Source: Bacteroidales bacterium KHT7
GTDB lineage: Bacteria > Bacteroidota > Bacteroidia > Bacteroidales > Bacteroidaceae
Length of the DNA stretch: 59,620 bases
Direction: 5' to 3'
Assembly (NCBI GenBank): GCA_900102385.1
Contig: FNBQ01000024.1
Coordinates: forward strand, 1-59,620
Of this stretch, positions 25,692 through 35,209 are shown piece after piece. The first letter of the stretch is position 1. Every line of letters starts with the position of its first letter. The notes below the pieces were generated by a model. That model was given only the letters and a program-made list of their open reading frames with translations, was not told where the DNA came from and ran no database searches. Both the position numbers and the translations under genes were made by a program.

Positions 25692-28052
25692 ATGAACAAA
25701 ATTGTAAGCAAAGTACAGTTTTCAGAGAAAGTCTTCAAACTTGAAGTTGAGGCTCCACTCATTGCAAAGTCAAGAAAGGCCGGTCATTTCGTAATCGTCC
25801 GCGTTGACAAGAACGGAGAGCGTATGCCTCTCACCATTGCCGGCTCAGACGTGGAGAAAGGCACAATCACACTCGTTATCCAGACTGTGGGTCTTTCGTC
25901 TTCTAAACTTTGCAAACTGAACGCTGGCGACTACATCGAGGATGTTGTAGGTCCTCTTGGTCAGGCAACTCACATCGAGAACTTCGGCACAGTTGTTTGT
26001 GCCGGCGGTGGCGTGGGCGTTGCTCCTATGCTTCCTATCATTCAGGCACTCAAGGCTGCCGGAAACAAGGTGATTGCAGTTCTTGCTGGACGTAGCAAGG
26101 AACTCATCATTCTTGAAGATGAGGTTCGCAAGAGTTCAGACGAAGTAATCATCATGACCGACGATGGCTCATACGGAACAAAGGGACTTGTAACCGAAGG
26201 TATCGAGAGCGTTATCAAGCGCGAGAAGGTTGACAAGTGTTTCGCCATCGGCCCTGCAATCATGATGAAGTTCTGCTGTCTTCTTACAAAGAAATATGAG
26301 ATTCCTACCGACGTATCGCTCAACACTATCATGGTTGACGGTACGGGTATGTGTGGTGCATGCCGTATCACCGTGGGCGGAAAGACTAAGTTCGTATGCG
26401 TAGACGGACCAGAGTTCGACGGTCATCAGGTTGATTTCGACGAGATGTTCAAGCGTATGGGCGCATTCAAGGACATCGAGAAGGAGGAGATGAAGAAACT
26501 CGAGGCATCGGTTAATGCTGCCGGCGCATCGGTTGCCGCATCAATGGTTAAGCCAGAACTTGCAGCCAAGGCTGAGAAGATGAAGCAGGACACTCCGCTT
26601 AGCGAACTTACCGACCGTAACGCCGAGTGGCGCAACGAACTGCGCAAGAGCATGAAGCCAAAAGACCGCACAGCCATCGAGCGTTGCGTTATGGGCGAAC
26701 TCGACCCGGTTTATCGTGCAACAACACGCGTTGAGGAGGTGAACATCGGTCTTACCGAGGAGCAGGCTCTTACCGAGGCTAAGCGTTGTCTCGACTGCGC
26801 TAACCCTACTTGTATGGAAGGCTGCCCTGTAAGCATCAACATTCCTTCGTTCATAAAGAATGTAGAACGCGGCGAGTTCCTCGAGGCTGCAAAGGTTATC
26901 AAGGCCACTTCTGCCCTTCCTGCCGTTTGCGGTCGTGTTTGTCCGCAGGAAAAGCAATGCGAGAGCAAGTGTATGCACCTTAAGATGGGTCATCAGGCTG
27001 TTGCCATCGGTAACCTTGAGCGTTTCGTTGCCGACTTTGAGCGCGAGAGCGGTAAGATTGCCCTTCCTGAGATTGCTGCATCTAACGGAAAGAAGGTTGC
27101 CGTTGTAGGTTCAGGTCCTGCTGGTCTGGCATTTGCTGGCGATATGGCTAAGTTCGGTTACGACGTAACTGTTTACGAGGCACTTCACGAGATTGGCGGT
27201 GTGCTTAAATATGGTATTCCTGAATTCCGTCTGCCAAACAAGATTGTAGACGTTGAGATTGAGAACCTGCAGAAGATGGGCGTTAAGTTTGTTAAGGACT
27301 GCGTCATCGGAAAGACTATAAGCGTTGACGACCTTGAGAAGGAGGGCTTCGACGGAATCTTCGTTGCATCGGGCGCAGGTCTGCCTAACTTCATGAACAT
27401 TCCGGGCGAGAACAGCATCAACATCATGTCATCTAACGAGTATCTTACTCGCGTGAACCTGATGGATGCCTCAAACTCAGCAACAGATACTCCAATCAAC
27501 AAGGCTAAGAGCGTGATGATTGTAGGTGGCGGTAACACAGCAATGGACTCTTGCCGTACAGCAAAGCGTCTGGGCGCAGAAAAGGTATTCATCGTATACC
27601 GTCGTTCTGAGCAGGAGATGCCGGCACGTCTTGAGGAGGTTAAGCACGCTAAGGAAGAGGGCATCGAGTTCATGACTCTTCACAACCCTATCGAATATAT
27701 TGCCGATGAGAAGGGCGCAGTTAAGCAGGTTGTCCTTCAGGTTATGGAACTTGGCGAGCCTGATGCTTCTGGCCGCCGTTCACCTGTTCCGGTTGAGGGC
27801 AAGACTGTTACTCTCGACATCGACATGGCTATCGTTGCCGTTGGTGTATCGCCAAACCCAATCGTTCCTACATCTATCGCAGGCTTGGAACTTGGCAGAA
27901 AGAACACCATCGCCGTAAACGAGCAGATGCAGAGCAGCCACGCTGGTTTGTATGCCGGTGGCGATATTGTTCGCGGTGGCGCAACAGTTATCCTTGCCAT
28001 GGGCGACGGCCGTAGAGCCGCAGCCAACATGCACGAGCAGTTGAGCAAGTAA
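25692..28052 (+). CDS. Nfn/sulfide dehydrogenase-like fusion: ferredoxin-NADP reductase subunit + GltD-like subunit, 786 aa
   Basis: Residues 1-280 resemble the FAD/[2Fe-2S] subunit of NfnA/SudB and dihydroorotate dehydrogenase electron transfer proteins (AGGGVGVAPMLPIIQAL; cluster ligands in DGTGMCGACRITVG and the later FVCVDGP). Residues about 310-786 resemble the glutamate synthase small subunit/NfnB: Cys motifs CLDCANPTCMEGCP and CGRVCPQEKQCESKC for [4Fe-4S] clusters, FAD site VVGSGPAGLAFAG, NADP site VGGGNTAMDSCRTAKRLGA and GLYAGGDIVRGGATV. A single-chain version is common in Bacteroidetes and is usually annotated as DHOD-B/glutamate synthase. A transhydrogenase or ferredoxin:NADP oxidoreductase role is the best inference. 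No gltB is nearby. Confidence 0.88.
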   Translation: MNKIVSKVQFSEKVFKLEVEAPLIAKSRKAGHFVIVRVDKNGERMPLTIAGSDVEKGTITLVIQTVGLSSSKLCKLNAGDYIEDVVGPLGQATHIENFGTVVCAGGGVGVAPMLPIIQALKAAGNKVIAVLAGRSKELIILEDEVRKSSDEVIIMTDDGSYGTKGLVTEGIESVIKREKVDKCFAIGPAIMMKFCCLLTKKYEIPTDVSLNTIMVDGTGMCGACRITVGGKTKFVCVDGPEFDGHQVDFDEMFKRMGAFKDIEKEEMKKLEASVNAAGASVAASMVKPELAAKAEKMKQDTPLSELTDRNAEWRNELRKSMKPKDRTAIERCVMGELDPVYRATTRVEEVNIGLTEEQALTEAKRCLDCANPTCMEGCPVSINIPSFIKNVERGEFLEAAKVIKATSALPAVCGRVCPQEKQCESKCMHLKMGHQAVAIGNLERFVADFERESGKIALPEIAASNGKKVAVVGSGPAGLAFAGDMAKFGYDVTVYEALHEIGGVLKYGIPEFRLPNKIVDVEIENLQKMGVKFVKDCVIGKTISVDDLEKEGFDGIFVASGAGLPNFMNIPGENSINIMSSNEYLTRVNLMDASNSATDTPINKAKSVMIVGGGNTAMDSCRTAKRLGAEKVFIVYRRSEQEMPARLEEVKHAKEEGIEFMTLHNPIEYIADEKGAVKQVVLQVMELGEPDASGRRSPVPVEGKTVTLDIDMAIVAVGVSPNPIVPTSIAGLELGRKNTIAVNEQMQSSHAGLYAGGDIVRGGATVILAMGDGRRAAANMHEQLSK

Positions 28053-28075
28053 CATTTTGAACTTAAATAAAAGCA

Positions 28076-28107
28076 GAAGGCTGGAGATTTCAATTCTTCA
28101 GCCTTTT
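28076..28107 (+). terminator. Intrinsic terminator of the Nfn-like gene
   Basis: AAGGCTG pairs with CAGCCTT, followed by TTTTATTTT. Confidence 0.8.
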
Positions 28108-28300
28108 TTATTTTAGAACTGACAGAAATCGTTTTTGCTAATATTGAACATCACAACCAACTTAAAGCATCGGCACTACCCTATTTTGAAACAAACAAAC
28201 ACATATATTGTAACAGAACAACGCCGAAATCCATGTTTTTATCGCTATTTTTGTCTCCCGAAAAATTAAGACTTTAATCAGAAAACCATAGAAAAACAGG

Positions 28301-29821
28301 ATGAAAAGATTTTACACTTTCTTATTTGCATTTGTCTGCACCATTGTTTCGGTAATGGCGCAGGCCGATTATTGCATCAGATTTTACGAACCGAAAAAAC
28401 AGGCTAACATCTGGGAATCGCAAGCCCAATATGTACTAAGCCAGCCTCTTACAAAGGGTAACAACTATACCTTAACAATGAAGATTAAGGCTTCTGGCAA
28501 CATGAATATCTGCTTCTGGCCAATCGACACAAAGAGCGCAAACCGCAACGAATGGGGCAACAGCGCCGATGTTCAGTATCTTGACCAGAAAAGCATAACA
28601 ACCCAATGGGATGTGTACACATGGAAGTTCAAGGCCGATTTTCCGCTGGACGAACTGGACTTTATGTTTGGCGGAAACGAGGGTTATCTCTACTTCGATG
28701 ATGTTACCCTGAAGGACGACAACATAGGCGTAAACTACATTATAAACGGCGATTTTGCAAAGCCCGAGACCGACGGATGGCAGACGGTAGGCTACTCTTC
28801 AGTTAAGTTTGAGATTGTTGATGCCGGAAACGGTAAGCCAGTTGTCATCACTCCCGAAGAGCCGATTGTTCCGGACAACTATCCTCTTGCCGAACAAGGC
28901 GCCCCAAACTTCCACATTTACTTATGCTTCGGTCAGTCGAACATGGAAGGCAACGCGGCAATAGAGCCTGTTGACAAGACAAACGTTCCGGAACGATTCA
29001 AGATGATGGCAGCCGTAAACTACAACTCGCCAAAGCGCGAGATGGGCAAATGGTACACGGCCGTTCCGCCTTTGTGCCGCGAGAATACGGGTCTTACACC
29101 AGCCGACTATTTCGGTCGCACGCTCGTAGAGAATCTTCCGTCGGACATAAGCGTTGGCGTGATAAACGTGGCTGTTGGCGGCGCAAAAATAGAGCTTTTC
29201 ATGGAGGAGTTCAAGGACGAATATATAAAGAACGAAGCTGAATGGTTTAAGAATTATTGCAAGCAGTACAACAACGACCCGTTCGGCAGACTTGTTGAAC
29301 TGGGCAAGGAAGCACAGAAATCGGGCGTGATAAAGGGCATTCTGCTGCATCAGGGCGAGAGCAACTGCGGTCAGTCCGACTGGACTGAAAAGGTTGCGAA
29401 AGTTTACAAACGTCTTTGCTGGAAACTCGGTCTCGACCCTAACGACGTTCCGCTGCTTGCCGGCGAGACTCTCTATTCAGAAAGCGGCGGAGCATGTTCA
29501 TGGCACAACATAGCGGCCTTGCCAAAGTTGCCAGAGGTTCTGCCAAACGCATACATCATTTCTGCCAAAGATTTGCCGGGAAACGACTCTTTCCATTTCA
29601 CTTCTGCCGGCTATCGCGAGCTTGGCAAGCGTTATGCCGAAAAGATGCTCAGTCTGCTCGCTACCGACGGCATCGTGTCGCCTATCGCTGCCGATGCAGA
29701 CGAAACTTACGACTGCACTCTCGGCGACGACAGTATGTACAATCTCGACGGAACAGTCTGCAAAAATCCGCAACCGGGCACAATCGTAATCAAAAACGGA
29801 AAGATAATAATTATCAAATAA
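28301..29821 (+). CDS. Secreted carbohydrate acetylesterase (CE6/SGNH-like) with N-terminal carbohydrate-binding-like domain
   Basis: Signal peptide (cleavage after VMAQ). Residues about 20-185 form a beta-sandwich similar to CBM4/9-type modules (YTLTMKIKASGN, LDFMFGGNEGYLYFDDVTL). The esterase domain starts near 205: catalytic Ser213 in CFGQSNMEGNAA, then HQGESNCG, and Asp429/His432 in GNDSFHFTSAGY. These are the SGNH/CE6 features of acetyl xylan or sialate O-acetyl esterases. The C-terminus carries a Prevotella-type tail (SMYNLDGTVC...IKNGKIIIIK). It is probably surface or periplasmic and acts on acetylated plant polysaccharide. No PUL susC/D genes are nearby. A -7 box TATTTTTG lies at 28246-28253. 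Confidence 0.82.
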   Translation: MKRFYTFLFAFVCTIVSVMAQADYCIRFYEPKKQANIWESQAQYVLSQPLTKGNNYTLTMKIKASGNMNICFWPIDTKSANRNEWGNSADVQYLDQKSITTQWDVYTWKFKADFPLDELDFMFGGNEGYLYFDDVTLKDDNIGVNYIINGDFAKPETDGWQTVGYSSVKFEIVDAGNGKPVVITPEEPIVPDNYPLAEQGAPNFHIYLCFGQSNMEGNAAIEPVDKTNVPERFKMMAAVNYNSPKREMGKWYTAVPPLCRENTGLTPADYFGRTLVENLPSDISVGVINVAVGGAKIELFMEEFKDEYIKNEAEWFKNYCKQYNNDPFGRLVELGKEAQKSGVIKGILLHQGESNCGQSDWTEKVAKVYKRLCWKLGLDPNDVPLLAGETLYSESGGACSWHNIAALPKLPEVLPNAYIISAKDLPGNDSFHFTSAGYRELGKRYAEKMLSLLATDGIVSPIAADADETYDCTLGDDSMYNLDGTVCKNPQPGTIVIKNGKIIIIK

Positions 29822-29985
29822 TACTTGCTTCATAATAACCAATATCGCTTGTACACTCGTGAGAATGTGCAAGCGATTTAATTATAACAAAAAAAACATT
29901 TTTTCTTCATTTATTCAAATAATCCTACTACATTTGCAGAATCATATTCTAATCAATAAAATCAAATATTACAAAAATAAAAATT

Positions 29986-30675
29986 ATGAGAAGAATATTA
30001 TCATTACTAGTTTTCTTTACTCTTTCTTTGACCACAATGGCACAGAAAAAAGATGTAACAAAATTTCTTGGCATTCCTGTAGATGGTTATAAGTCTGAAA
30101 TGAAACAAAAACTTATAAACAAAGGATTTACATACGATGCTAGAAACGACAACTTCAAGGGCGAATTCAACGGTCGTGATGTTACAATTTTCATTGGAAC
30201 CAACAACAACAAGGTATGGCGAATAATGGTGTGTGATGCCAATTACTGCAATGAAACAGACATTAAAATTCGATTTAATAATCTATGTTGGCAATTCGCA
30301 AAAAATGAAAAAAAATATTTTCCTTTAAACGGTGATGGAAAAGGTTTTGTAATCCCAGACAATGAAGATATTTCTTACGAAATGTCCGTTAATAACAAGC
30401 GCTATGAGGCTAATTACTATCAAGCCCCAGATACGTCTTTAATGAATTCGTCAAATTTACTTGGTATAATCCAAGAAAAGATAGAACAAAAATATACACA
30501 AGAAGAAATATCAAACAACATAAATGATATTATTCAGAAAGAGACATTTGAATTGCTCATGGAAAGAATGTCAAAAAAATCCGTATGGTTTATAATAAGT
30601 GAAACATATGGAAGATACTACATAACAATGTTCTATGATAACGAATACAACCATTCAAATGGTGAGGATTTGTAA
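29986..30675 (+). CDS. Secreted protein of unknown function, 229 aa
   Basis: Clear signal peptide (hydrophobic LSLLVFFTLSLTT, cleavage after TMAQ). The mature part begins KKDVTKFLGIPVDGYKSEMK, a pattern seen in small periplasmic Bacteroidales proteins in which a domain of the form 'FLGIPVDG...M...L..KGF' precedes an alpha/beta fold. No catalytic motif is recognised. A/T-rich codon use differs somewhat from its neighbours. TACATTTG at 29929-29936 is the likely -7 box and a strong terminator follows. Confidence 0.6.
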   Translation: MRRILSLLVFFTLSLTTMAQKKDVTKFLGIPVDGYKSEMKQKLINKGFTYDARNDNFKGEFNGRDVTIFIGTNNNKVWRIMVCDANYCNETDIKIRFNNLCWQFAKNEKKYFPLNGDGKGFVIPDNEDISYEMSVNNKRYEANYYQAPDTSLMNSSNLLGIIQEKIEQKYTQEEISNNINDIIQKETFELLMERMSKKSVWFIISETYGRYYITMFYDNEYNHSNGEDL

Positions 30676-30686
30676 TCTTACTAATT

Positions 30687-30733
30687 AAAAAAGCGTAATT
30701 GGATTATGTTATAATATCCAATTACGCTTTTTT
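30687..30733 (+). terminator. Intrinsic terminator after the 229-aa secreted protein gene
   Basis: AAAAAAGCGTAATTGGAT pairs with ATCCAATTACGCTTTTTT, so the stem is long and the T tract is symmetric. Confidence 0.9.
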
Positions 30734-30798
30734 CGTTAATAAACTTTTGTTCTTTCCTATTCGAAAATCAGTCGAATAAACAAAACTTACCAACAAGC

Positions 30799-30838
30799 AA
30801 AAATCTCCGCGACACTTACCGAAGAAGCATCGCGGAGA
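30799..30838 (-). terminator. Intrinsic terminator of the cysDNH-sulfite reductase operon
   Basis: On the minus strand TCTCCGCGA pairs with TCGCGGAGA, followed by TTTTTG. Confidence 0.85.
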
Positions 30839-30874
30839 AAATTTAGGAATAAAAAACAGTAATAAAACGGATGT

Positions 30875-33139
30875 CTATTTCTTTTTGATTACCACTTGCC
30901 AATAGCCCTCACTCGTCTGAGTCTGCGACAGAACTGTGTGTCCTTCGAGCTTTACCGAACCCGGAACGTTCTCGATAGGCTTGCCGTCGTCGAGAAGGAT
31001 TTCGAGAGTGTCGCCCGTTTTGAGGGTAGCAAGTTCGAGTTTGGTGCGGACGAAATTCATTGGACATAGAACACCACGCAAATCCTTCGAGCGAGTGTAT
31101 TCTGATTTCGCCTCCGGCTCGGCTTTAGGCTGAGGAGCGGCAGAAGGTTTGTCGTCTGGCTTCTTGAATTGGAGCGCATCGTCCATGCTGAGATAGAGGG
31201 CGTTGACGGCATCTGCCAAGGCATTTGCCTGCGCCGAGTCGTATGTTCCGCCCTTGCCATCTGCCTTTGCCTTGAGTACGAGCGGTTTGAACGACGCATC
31301 TATATATCCGGCATCGATAAAATGCTCGATGAAAGCATCGAACACCTCGGACGGCTGCTGAGGGTCGAGTCCGCGAGTAACCAACAACATTCGGCTGGCA
31401 TGGAAGATTACGGCATAATCGTCCTTGCCCTGTGCTTCCTTGATGTATTGCTGGTCTACGGTAATCATATCGTATATTCCAGCAGAACACTCTGGTTTTC
31501 CGCGCTTTGTAACGCTGAACACCTCATCGCTCTCGAAGTCGAAATAATAGTTTTTATCCTCGCTGAAGAGCGGCACATTCTGATATTTTGCAACAATCTT
31601 CGCAACCGTCTTGCGTCCTGCCGACGAGCGAATCCATTTTCCGAAGTTAATCTCTACGCCAATGTTTTCGGCAAGGTCGGCTATCTCGTTGAACTTGGCT
31701 ACGAGGTCGGCAACAAAGCGCGGAACATTATATGCCGCGATGTTTCCGATGCTCTCGGCAAGCGCAGGAGAATCGACGTAATTTGCTCCGACATAGACCT
31801 GATAAGCCGGATAGACATGGTCGGTATGCAGAACCTTTCCAACAAAGCCGAGGTCTGCCCACAAAGGCTGTCCGCAAAGGTTTGGACATCCCGAGATGTT
31901 TATGCGGGCATCGTCGAGATGGTCGAGAGACAAGCCGCTATCTTCGAGCGACTTGTAAATGGCGTTGGCAAGTCCTTTTGAAAGGCAGATGCCAAGTCGG
32001 CAGGTATCGGCTCCGGTACACGAAACGATGTTATTGAGTACCAGAGGTTTTCGGTAATCCGCAGAAAAATCGACGAGAAGTTTCTCGAACTCGGCAAAAG
32101 CCGAATCTGGAATGTTGCGGAAACGGATATTCTGCCTTGTTGTAAAGCGTACGGTGTGATTTCCGAATCTGTCGGCAAACTCAAGAATCGCCTTAAACTT
32201 GCCGAGCGCAGCCTCATCGTCGAGCCAAATATTACCCAGTTTGAATGGCAAAACGACGGTTCTGTCGCCCTCCTTGCTATGTGGAAAATCGTCGGGGCGG
32301 ACATCGAGCGTCTTGCCCGATTTCTTAGCCTCCTCTACATACTTGTCGATAAGGCGGAACGTTTCTTCCTTGCCTAACTTATAGAAAATGAAACGGATGC
32401 GAGCCTTGTACTTATCCTTTCGGTTTCCGTTTTCGTTGAAGAAAGTCTTCAAGCCTTTTACAAGAGCATACAAATCCTCTGCCGGAAGGAAATCCTTGTA
32501 GAGCCAGCCAACGCTCGGCTTGCTTCCTGCTCCGCCACCCACATAAACCTTGAATCCGCGGCGGCCGTCCTTAATCTGCGCCACCAGTCCCACGTCGTTT
32601 ATTCCGGCATAGTCTATGAATTTATCGTCAGAAGAGAAGGCGATTTTCATCTTTCGCGGCATGGTGTACGAGTCGCTTTCGGGCACAACGGCATCAGTAA
32701 GAGCCATGGCGTATGGCGTTGTGTCGAACACCTCGTCGTTGCTGATGCCCGAGAACTCGCTAACCAGAATGTTGCGGACGGTATTTCCGCCGCCGCCCTT
32801 GGTTGCCAGTCCAACAGACTGAAGCTGCTGAAGAACCGTCTGAACGCTATCGAGCTGAAGGTTGAGAATCTGAACCTCGGCGCGAGTGGTGATGTGCAGA
32901 AGGTTAGAGCCGTTGGATTTGGCTATGTCGATAACCTTCAAGAGTTGCTTTGGAGTGATTACTCCGCCTGTGGCGCGCACGCGAGCCATATAGACTTCGT
33001 TCTTGCGCTGCTCATAGACTCCAAGCGGCACTCTGAAAGCCTTGAACTCGACTGGCGAAACATCGCCTTTACGATAGCCGCCCGACAAGCGGCCGAACTT
33101 GTCAATATCTTGTGTTAATGTATCTGGAATTTTATACAT
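30875..33139 (-). CDS. Siroheme sulfite reductase fused to a C-terminal TusA-like domain, 754 aa
   Basis: The nitrite/sulfite reductase fold is followed to about residue 500, with siroheme-[4Fe-4S] ligands Cys374 and Cys380 (SCTGADTCRLG) and Cys418 and Cys422 (SGCPNLCG), i.e. C-x5-C and C-x3-C. Residues about 540-640 form a linker domain, and from about 680 a TusA/SirA-like sulfur-transfer domain has LRGVLCPMNF with the persulfide-type Cys692. It reduces sulfite to sulfide, and the fused TusA part suggests that sulfur is handed on to a carrier. Start taken at the ATG at 33139, four bases after the cysH stop; an in-frame ATG at 33163 would overlap cysH. It is last in the cysD-cysN-cysH operon. 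Nitrite reduction cannot be excluded from sequence, but the neighbours argue for sulfite. Confidence 0.9.
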   Translation of the reverse strand: MYKIPDTLTQDIDKFGRLSGGYRKGDVSPVEFKAFRVPLGVYEQRKNEVYMARVRATGGVITPKQLLKVIDIAKSNGSNLLHITTRAEVQILNLQLDSVQTVLQQLQSVGLATKGGGGNTVRNILVSEFSGISNDEVFDTTPYAMALTDAVVPESDSYTMPRKMKIAFSSDDKFIDYAGINDVGLVAQIKDGRRGFKVYVGGGAGSKPSVGWLYKDFLPAEDLYALVKGLKTFFNENGNRKDKYKARIRFIFYKLGKEETFRLIDKYVEEAKKSGKTLDVRPDDFPHSKEGDRTVVLPFKLGNIWLDDEAALGKFKAILEFADRFGNHTVRFTTRQNIRFRNIPDSAFAEFEKLLVDFSADYRKPLVLNNIVSCTGADTCRLGICLSKGLANAIYKSLEDSGLSLDHLDDARINISGCPNLCGQPLWADLGFVGKVLHTDHVYPAYQVYVGANYVDSPALAESIGNIAAYNVPRFVADLVAKFNEIADLAENIGVEINFGKWIRSSAGRKTVAKIVAKYQNVPLFSEDKNYYFDFESDEVFSVTKRGKPECSAGIYDMITVDQQYIKEAQGKDDYAVIFHASRMLLVTRGLDPQQPSEVFDAFIEHFIDAGYIDASFKPLVLKAKADGKGGTYDSAQANALADAVNALYLSMDDALQFKKPDDKPSAAPQPKAEPEAKSEYTRSKDLRGVLCPMNFVRTKLELATLKTGDTLEILLDDGKPIENVPGSVKLEGHTVLSQTQTSEGYWQVVIKKK

Positions 33140-33143
33140 AATC

Positions 33144-33872
33144 TTATCGTTTATGAAGTCCACACTCCTTGTGTTCTGGATTCTCCCACCACCATCGGCC
33201 GGCGCGAATGTCCTCGCCCTCGCTTATGGCGCGCGTACAAGGCTGGCAGCCTATCGACGGATAGCCTTGGTCGTGCAGTTTATTGTACGGCACACGGTTC
33301 TCACGAATGTACTTCCACACATCGTCCTCGCTCCATCGTGCCAGCGGATTGACCTTTATCAGACCGTTGTTGGCATCCCACTCAACCACGTCGATGTTGC
33401 TTCGGGTTACCGACTGAGACGCACGCAGACCGCAAATCCACACGTCGAGGGTTGAGAGAGCGCGCAGAAGCGGCTCAATCTTTCGGCATCGGCAGCAAGC
33501 CTTGCGAAGTTCTACGCTCTGGTAAAAAGCATTCACTCCGTTCTCGCGGACATACTGCTCAACGCCCTCGTGGTTTGGCGAGTAGACTTCTATTTTTATG
33601 TCGTATTTGTCGTTTGTCTTGTCAATCAACTGATAGCACTCTGGGAAAAGCCGCCCCGTGTCTATTGTAAAGACTCTCACCTCTTCGGGATGCGGCAGAA
33701 CCTTCTTTGCCACCTTCGAGATGATTGCCGTTAGCACTTGGTCTTCGAGTCCGAGGCTCGATGCCAGCGCGATGCGGTTGCCGTATTGCGGAAGAAAGTA
33801 CGCCAGAATCTCCTCGGGAGTACTTTCAGCAAAGCGTTCGTTTAATTGTGAAACTATTTCTTCGTTTGTCAT
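33144..33872 (-). CDS. cysH: Adenylyl-sulfate (APS) reductase, thioredoxin-dependent type, 242 aa
   Basis: PP-loop oxidoreductase with ALASSLGLEDQVL at the N-terminus, RVFTIDTGRLFPE, and the paired Cys signature of [4Fe-4S] APS reductases: Cys126-Cys127 (ACCRCRK) and Cys209-x2-Cys212 (GCQPCTR). The catalytic Cys237 is in ECGLH near the C-terminus. PAPS-specific CysH enzymes lack the CC..CxxC set, so APS is the expected substrate. This fits the absence of APS kinase (cysC) in the operon. I chose ATG 33872; an in-frame TTG at 33896 would overlap cysN by eight bases. Electrons probably come from the thioredoxin encoded at 45713. Confidence 0.92.
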   Translation of the reverse strand: MTNEEIVSQLNERFAESTPEEILAYFLPQYGNRIALASSLGLEDQVLTAIISKVAKKVLPHPEEVRVFTIDTGRLFPECYQLIDKTNDKYDIKIEVYSPNHEGVEQYVRENGVNAFYQSVELRKACCRCRKIEPLLRALSTLDVWICGLRASQSVTRSNIDVVEWDANNGLIKVNPLARWSEDDVWKYIRENRVPYNKLHDQGYPSIGCQPCTRAISEGEDIRAGRWWWENPEHKECGLHKR

Positions 33873-33888
33873 AGATTCTACAACAGTT

Positions 33889-35178
33889 TTATCCAACTAT
33901 CATGCCTGCGCCTACGGTTTCGTTCGTGCCTTCATCTATGAACACGAGCGAGCCTGTTGTGCGGTTTTCGGCATACAAATCGAACGCCAAAGGCTTTGAC
34001 AGTTTCAACTTTATCTTTGCTATATCGTTCATCTTCACCTCTTTATCATCGAAATTATTTTCAAGTGTGTTGATGTTTACCTTGTATTCAACCTCGCCCA
34101 CAACGCCCTGAAGTTCGTCGGATGTGTGGCGGATGATGTACTTCTGGCGCAACTGCAACGGACGATGGTTGAGCCAGCACACAAGCAGTTCAATCTGGTT
34201 TGAAACCGTTGGAAGTTCGTTAGTCTTTACAATCAGACTGCCGCGGCTCACATCAACATCGTCGGCAAGCGAGATGCTTACGCTCTGCGACGAGCGAGCC
34301 TCATCAACCTGATTCGTACCCTCATCTATCCGCGACACGACCGATTCGGTCTGCGACGGAAGAATCGTAACCTTGTCGCCAACCTTTATCCTTCCGCCAG
34401 ATATTCTGCCGGCATAGGCGCGATAATCGGGCCACTCGGCTGTTTGAGGGCGGATAACGTACTGAACCGGAAAGCGGAACTGTGCCTCGTCGGCACCTTG
34501 CTTTAGCGGAATGTTCTCGAGCAGATGAAGGAGCGTCTCGCCCTGATACCACGGCGTATTCTCCGACGGATTGACGACGTTGTCGCCCTTCAGGGCTGAA
34601 ATTGGGATGAAGAAGACGTTCTTCAGACCAAGCACATCGGCAATCTTGGCATATTCGGCACGGATATTATCGTACACTTCCTTCGAGAAGTCTACGAGAT
34701 CCATCTTGTTTATCGCCACCACAACATAGTCAATCTTCAGCAGAGATGCGATGTAAGAATGGCGTTTTGTCTGCTCAATTATGCCGTTGCGCGCATCTAC
34801 CAAGATGATGGCAGCATCGGCGGTTGACGCTCCAGTAACCATGTTTCGGGTGTACTCTATGTGTCCCGGAGTGTCGGCTATGATGAATTTTCGCTTAGGA
34901 GTTGCAAAATAGCGGTAGGCAACATCTATCGTGATTCCCTGCTCGCGCTCGGCACGGAGTCCGTCGGTTAGCAGAGCCAGATTAACCTCGGCGTTGCCAA
35001 GACGTTCTGAAGCCGCCTCTACGGCCTGCAACTGGTCTTCGAAGATTGATTTTGAATCGTATAGCAATCGGCCAATCAAGGTGGATTTTCCGTCGTCCAC
35101 GCTTCCGGCGGTGGTAAAGCGCAACAGTTCCATGTCGAGATATCCGTTGCCGCTTTTCTTATTCTTTATTTCGCTCAT
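33889..35178 (-). CDS. cysN: Sulfate adenylyltransferase subunit 1 (GTPase)
   Basis: 429 residues of an EF-Tu-like GTPase: P-loop GSVDDGKST at 25-33, DTPGHIEYTRNM, NKMD, and beta-barrel domains. It activates CysD for ATP sulfurylase. There is no C-terminal APS kinase domain (the protein ends after the third barrel domain). It lies between cysD and cysH. Confidence 0.96.
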   Translation of the reverse strand: MSEIKNKKSGNGYLDMELLRFTTAGSVDDGKSTLIGRLLYDSKSIFEDQLQAVEAASERLGNAEVNLALLTDGLRAEREQGITIDVAYRYFATPKRKFIIADTPGHIEYTRNMVTGASTADAAIILVDARNGIIEQTKRHSYIASLLKIDYVVVAINKMDLVDFSKEVYDNIRAEYAKIADVLGLKNVFFIPISALKGDNVVNPSENTPWYQGETLLHLLENIPLKQGADEAQFRFPVQYVIRPQTAEWPDYRAYAGRISGGRIKVGDKVTILPSQTESVVSRIDEGTNQVDEARSSQSVSISLADDVDVSRGSLIVKTNELPTVSNQIELLVCWLNHRPLQLRQKYIIRHTSDELQGVVGEVEYKVNINTLENNFDDKEVKMNDIAKIKLKLSKPLAFDLYAENRTTGSLVFIDEGTNETVGAGMIVG

Positions 35179-35209
35179 TTGTAATGTCTTATTTTTTGTT
35201 TGTTACTGA

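Noticed and set aside
33144-33872. PAPS reductase
   Set aside because: The CC..CxxC cysteine set is that of APS reductases, and no APS kinase is encoded in the operon.
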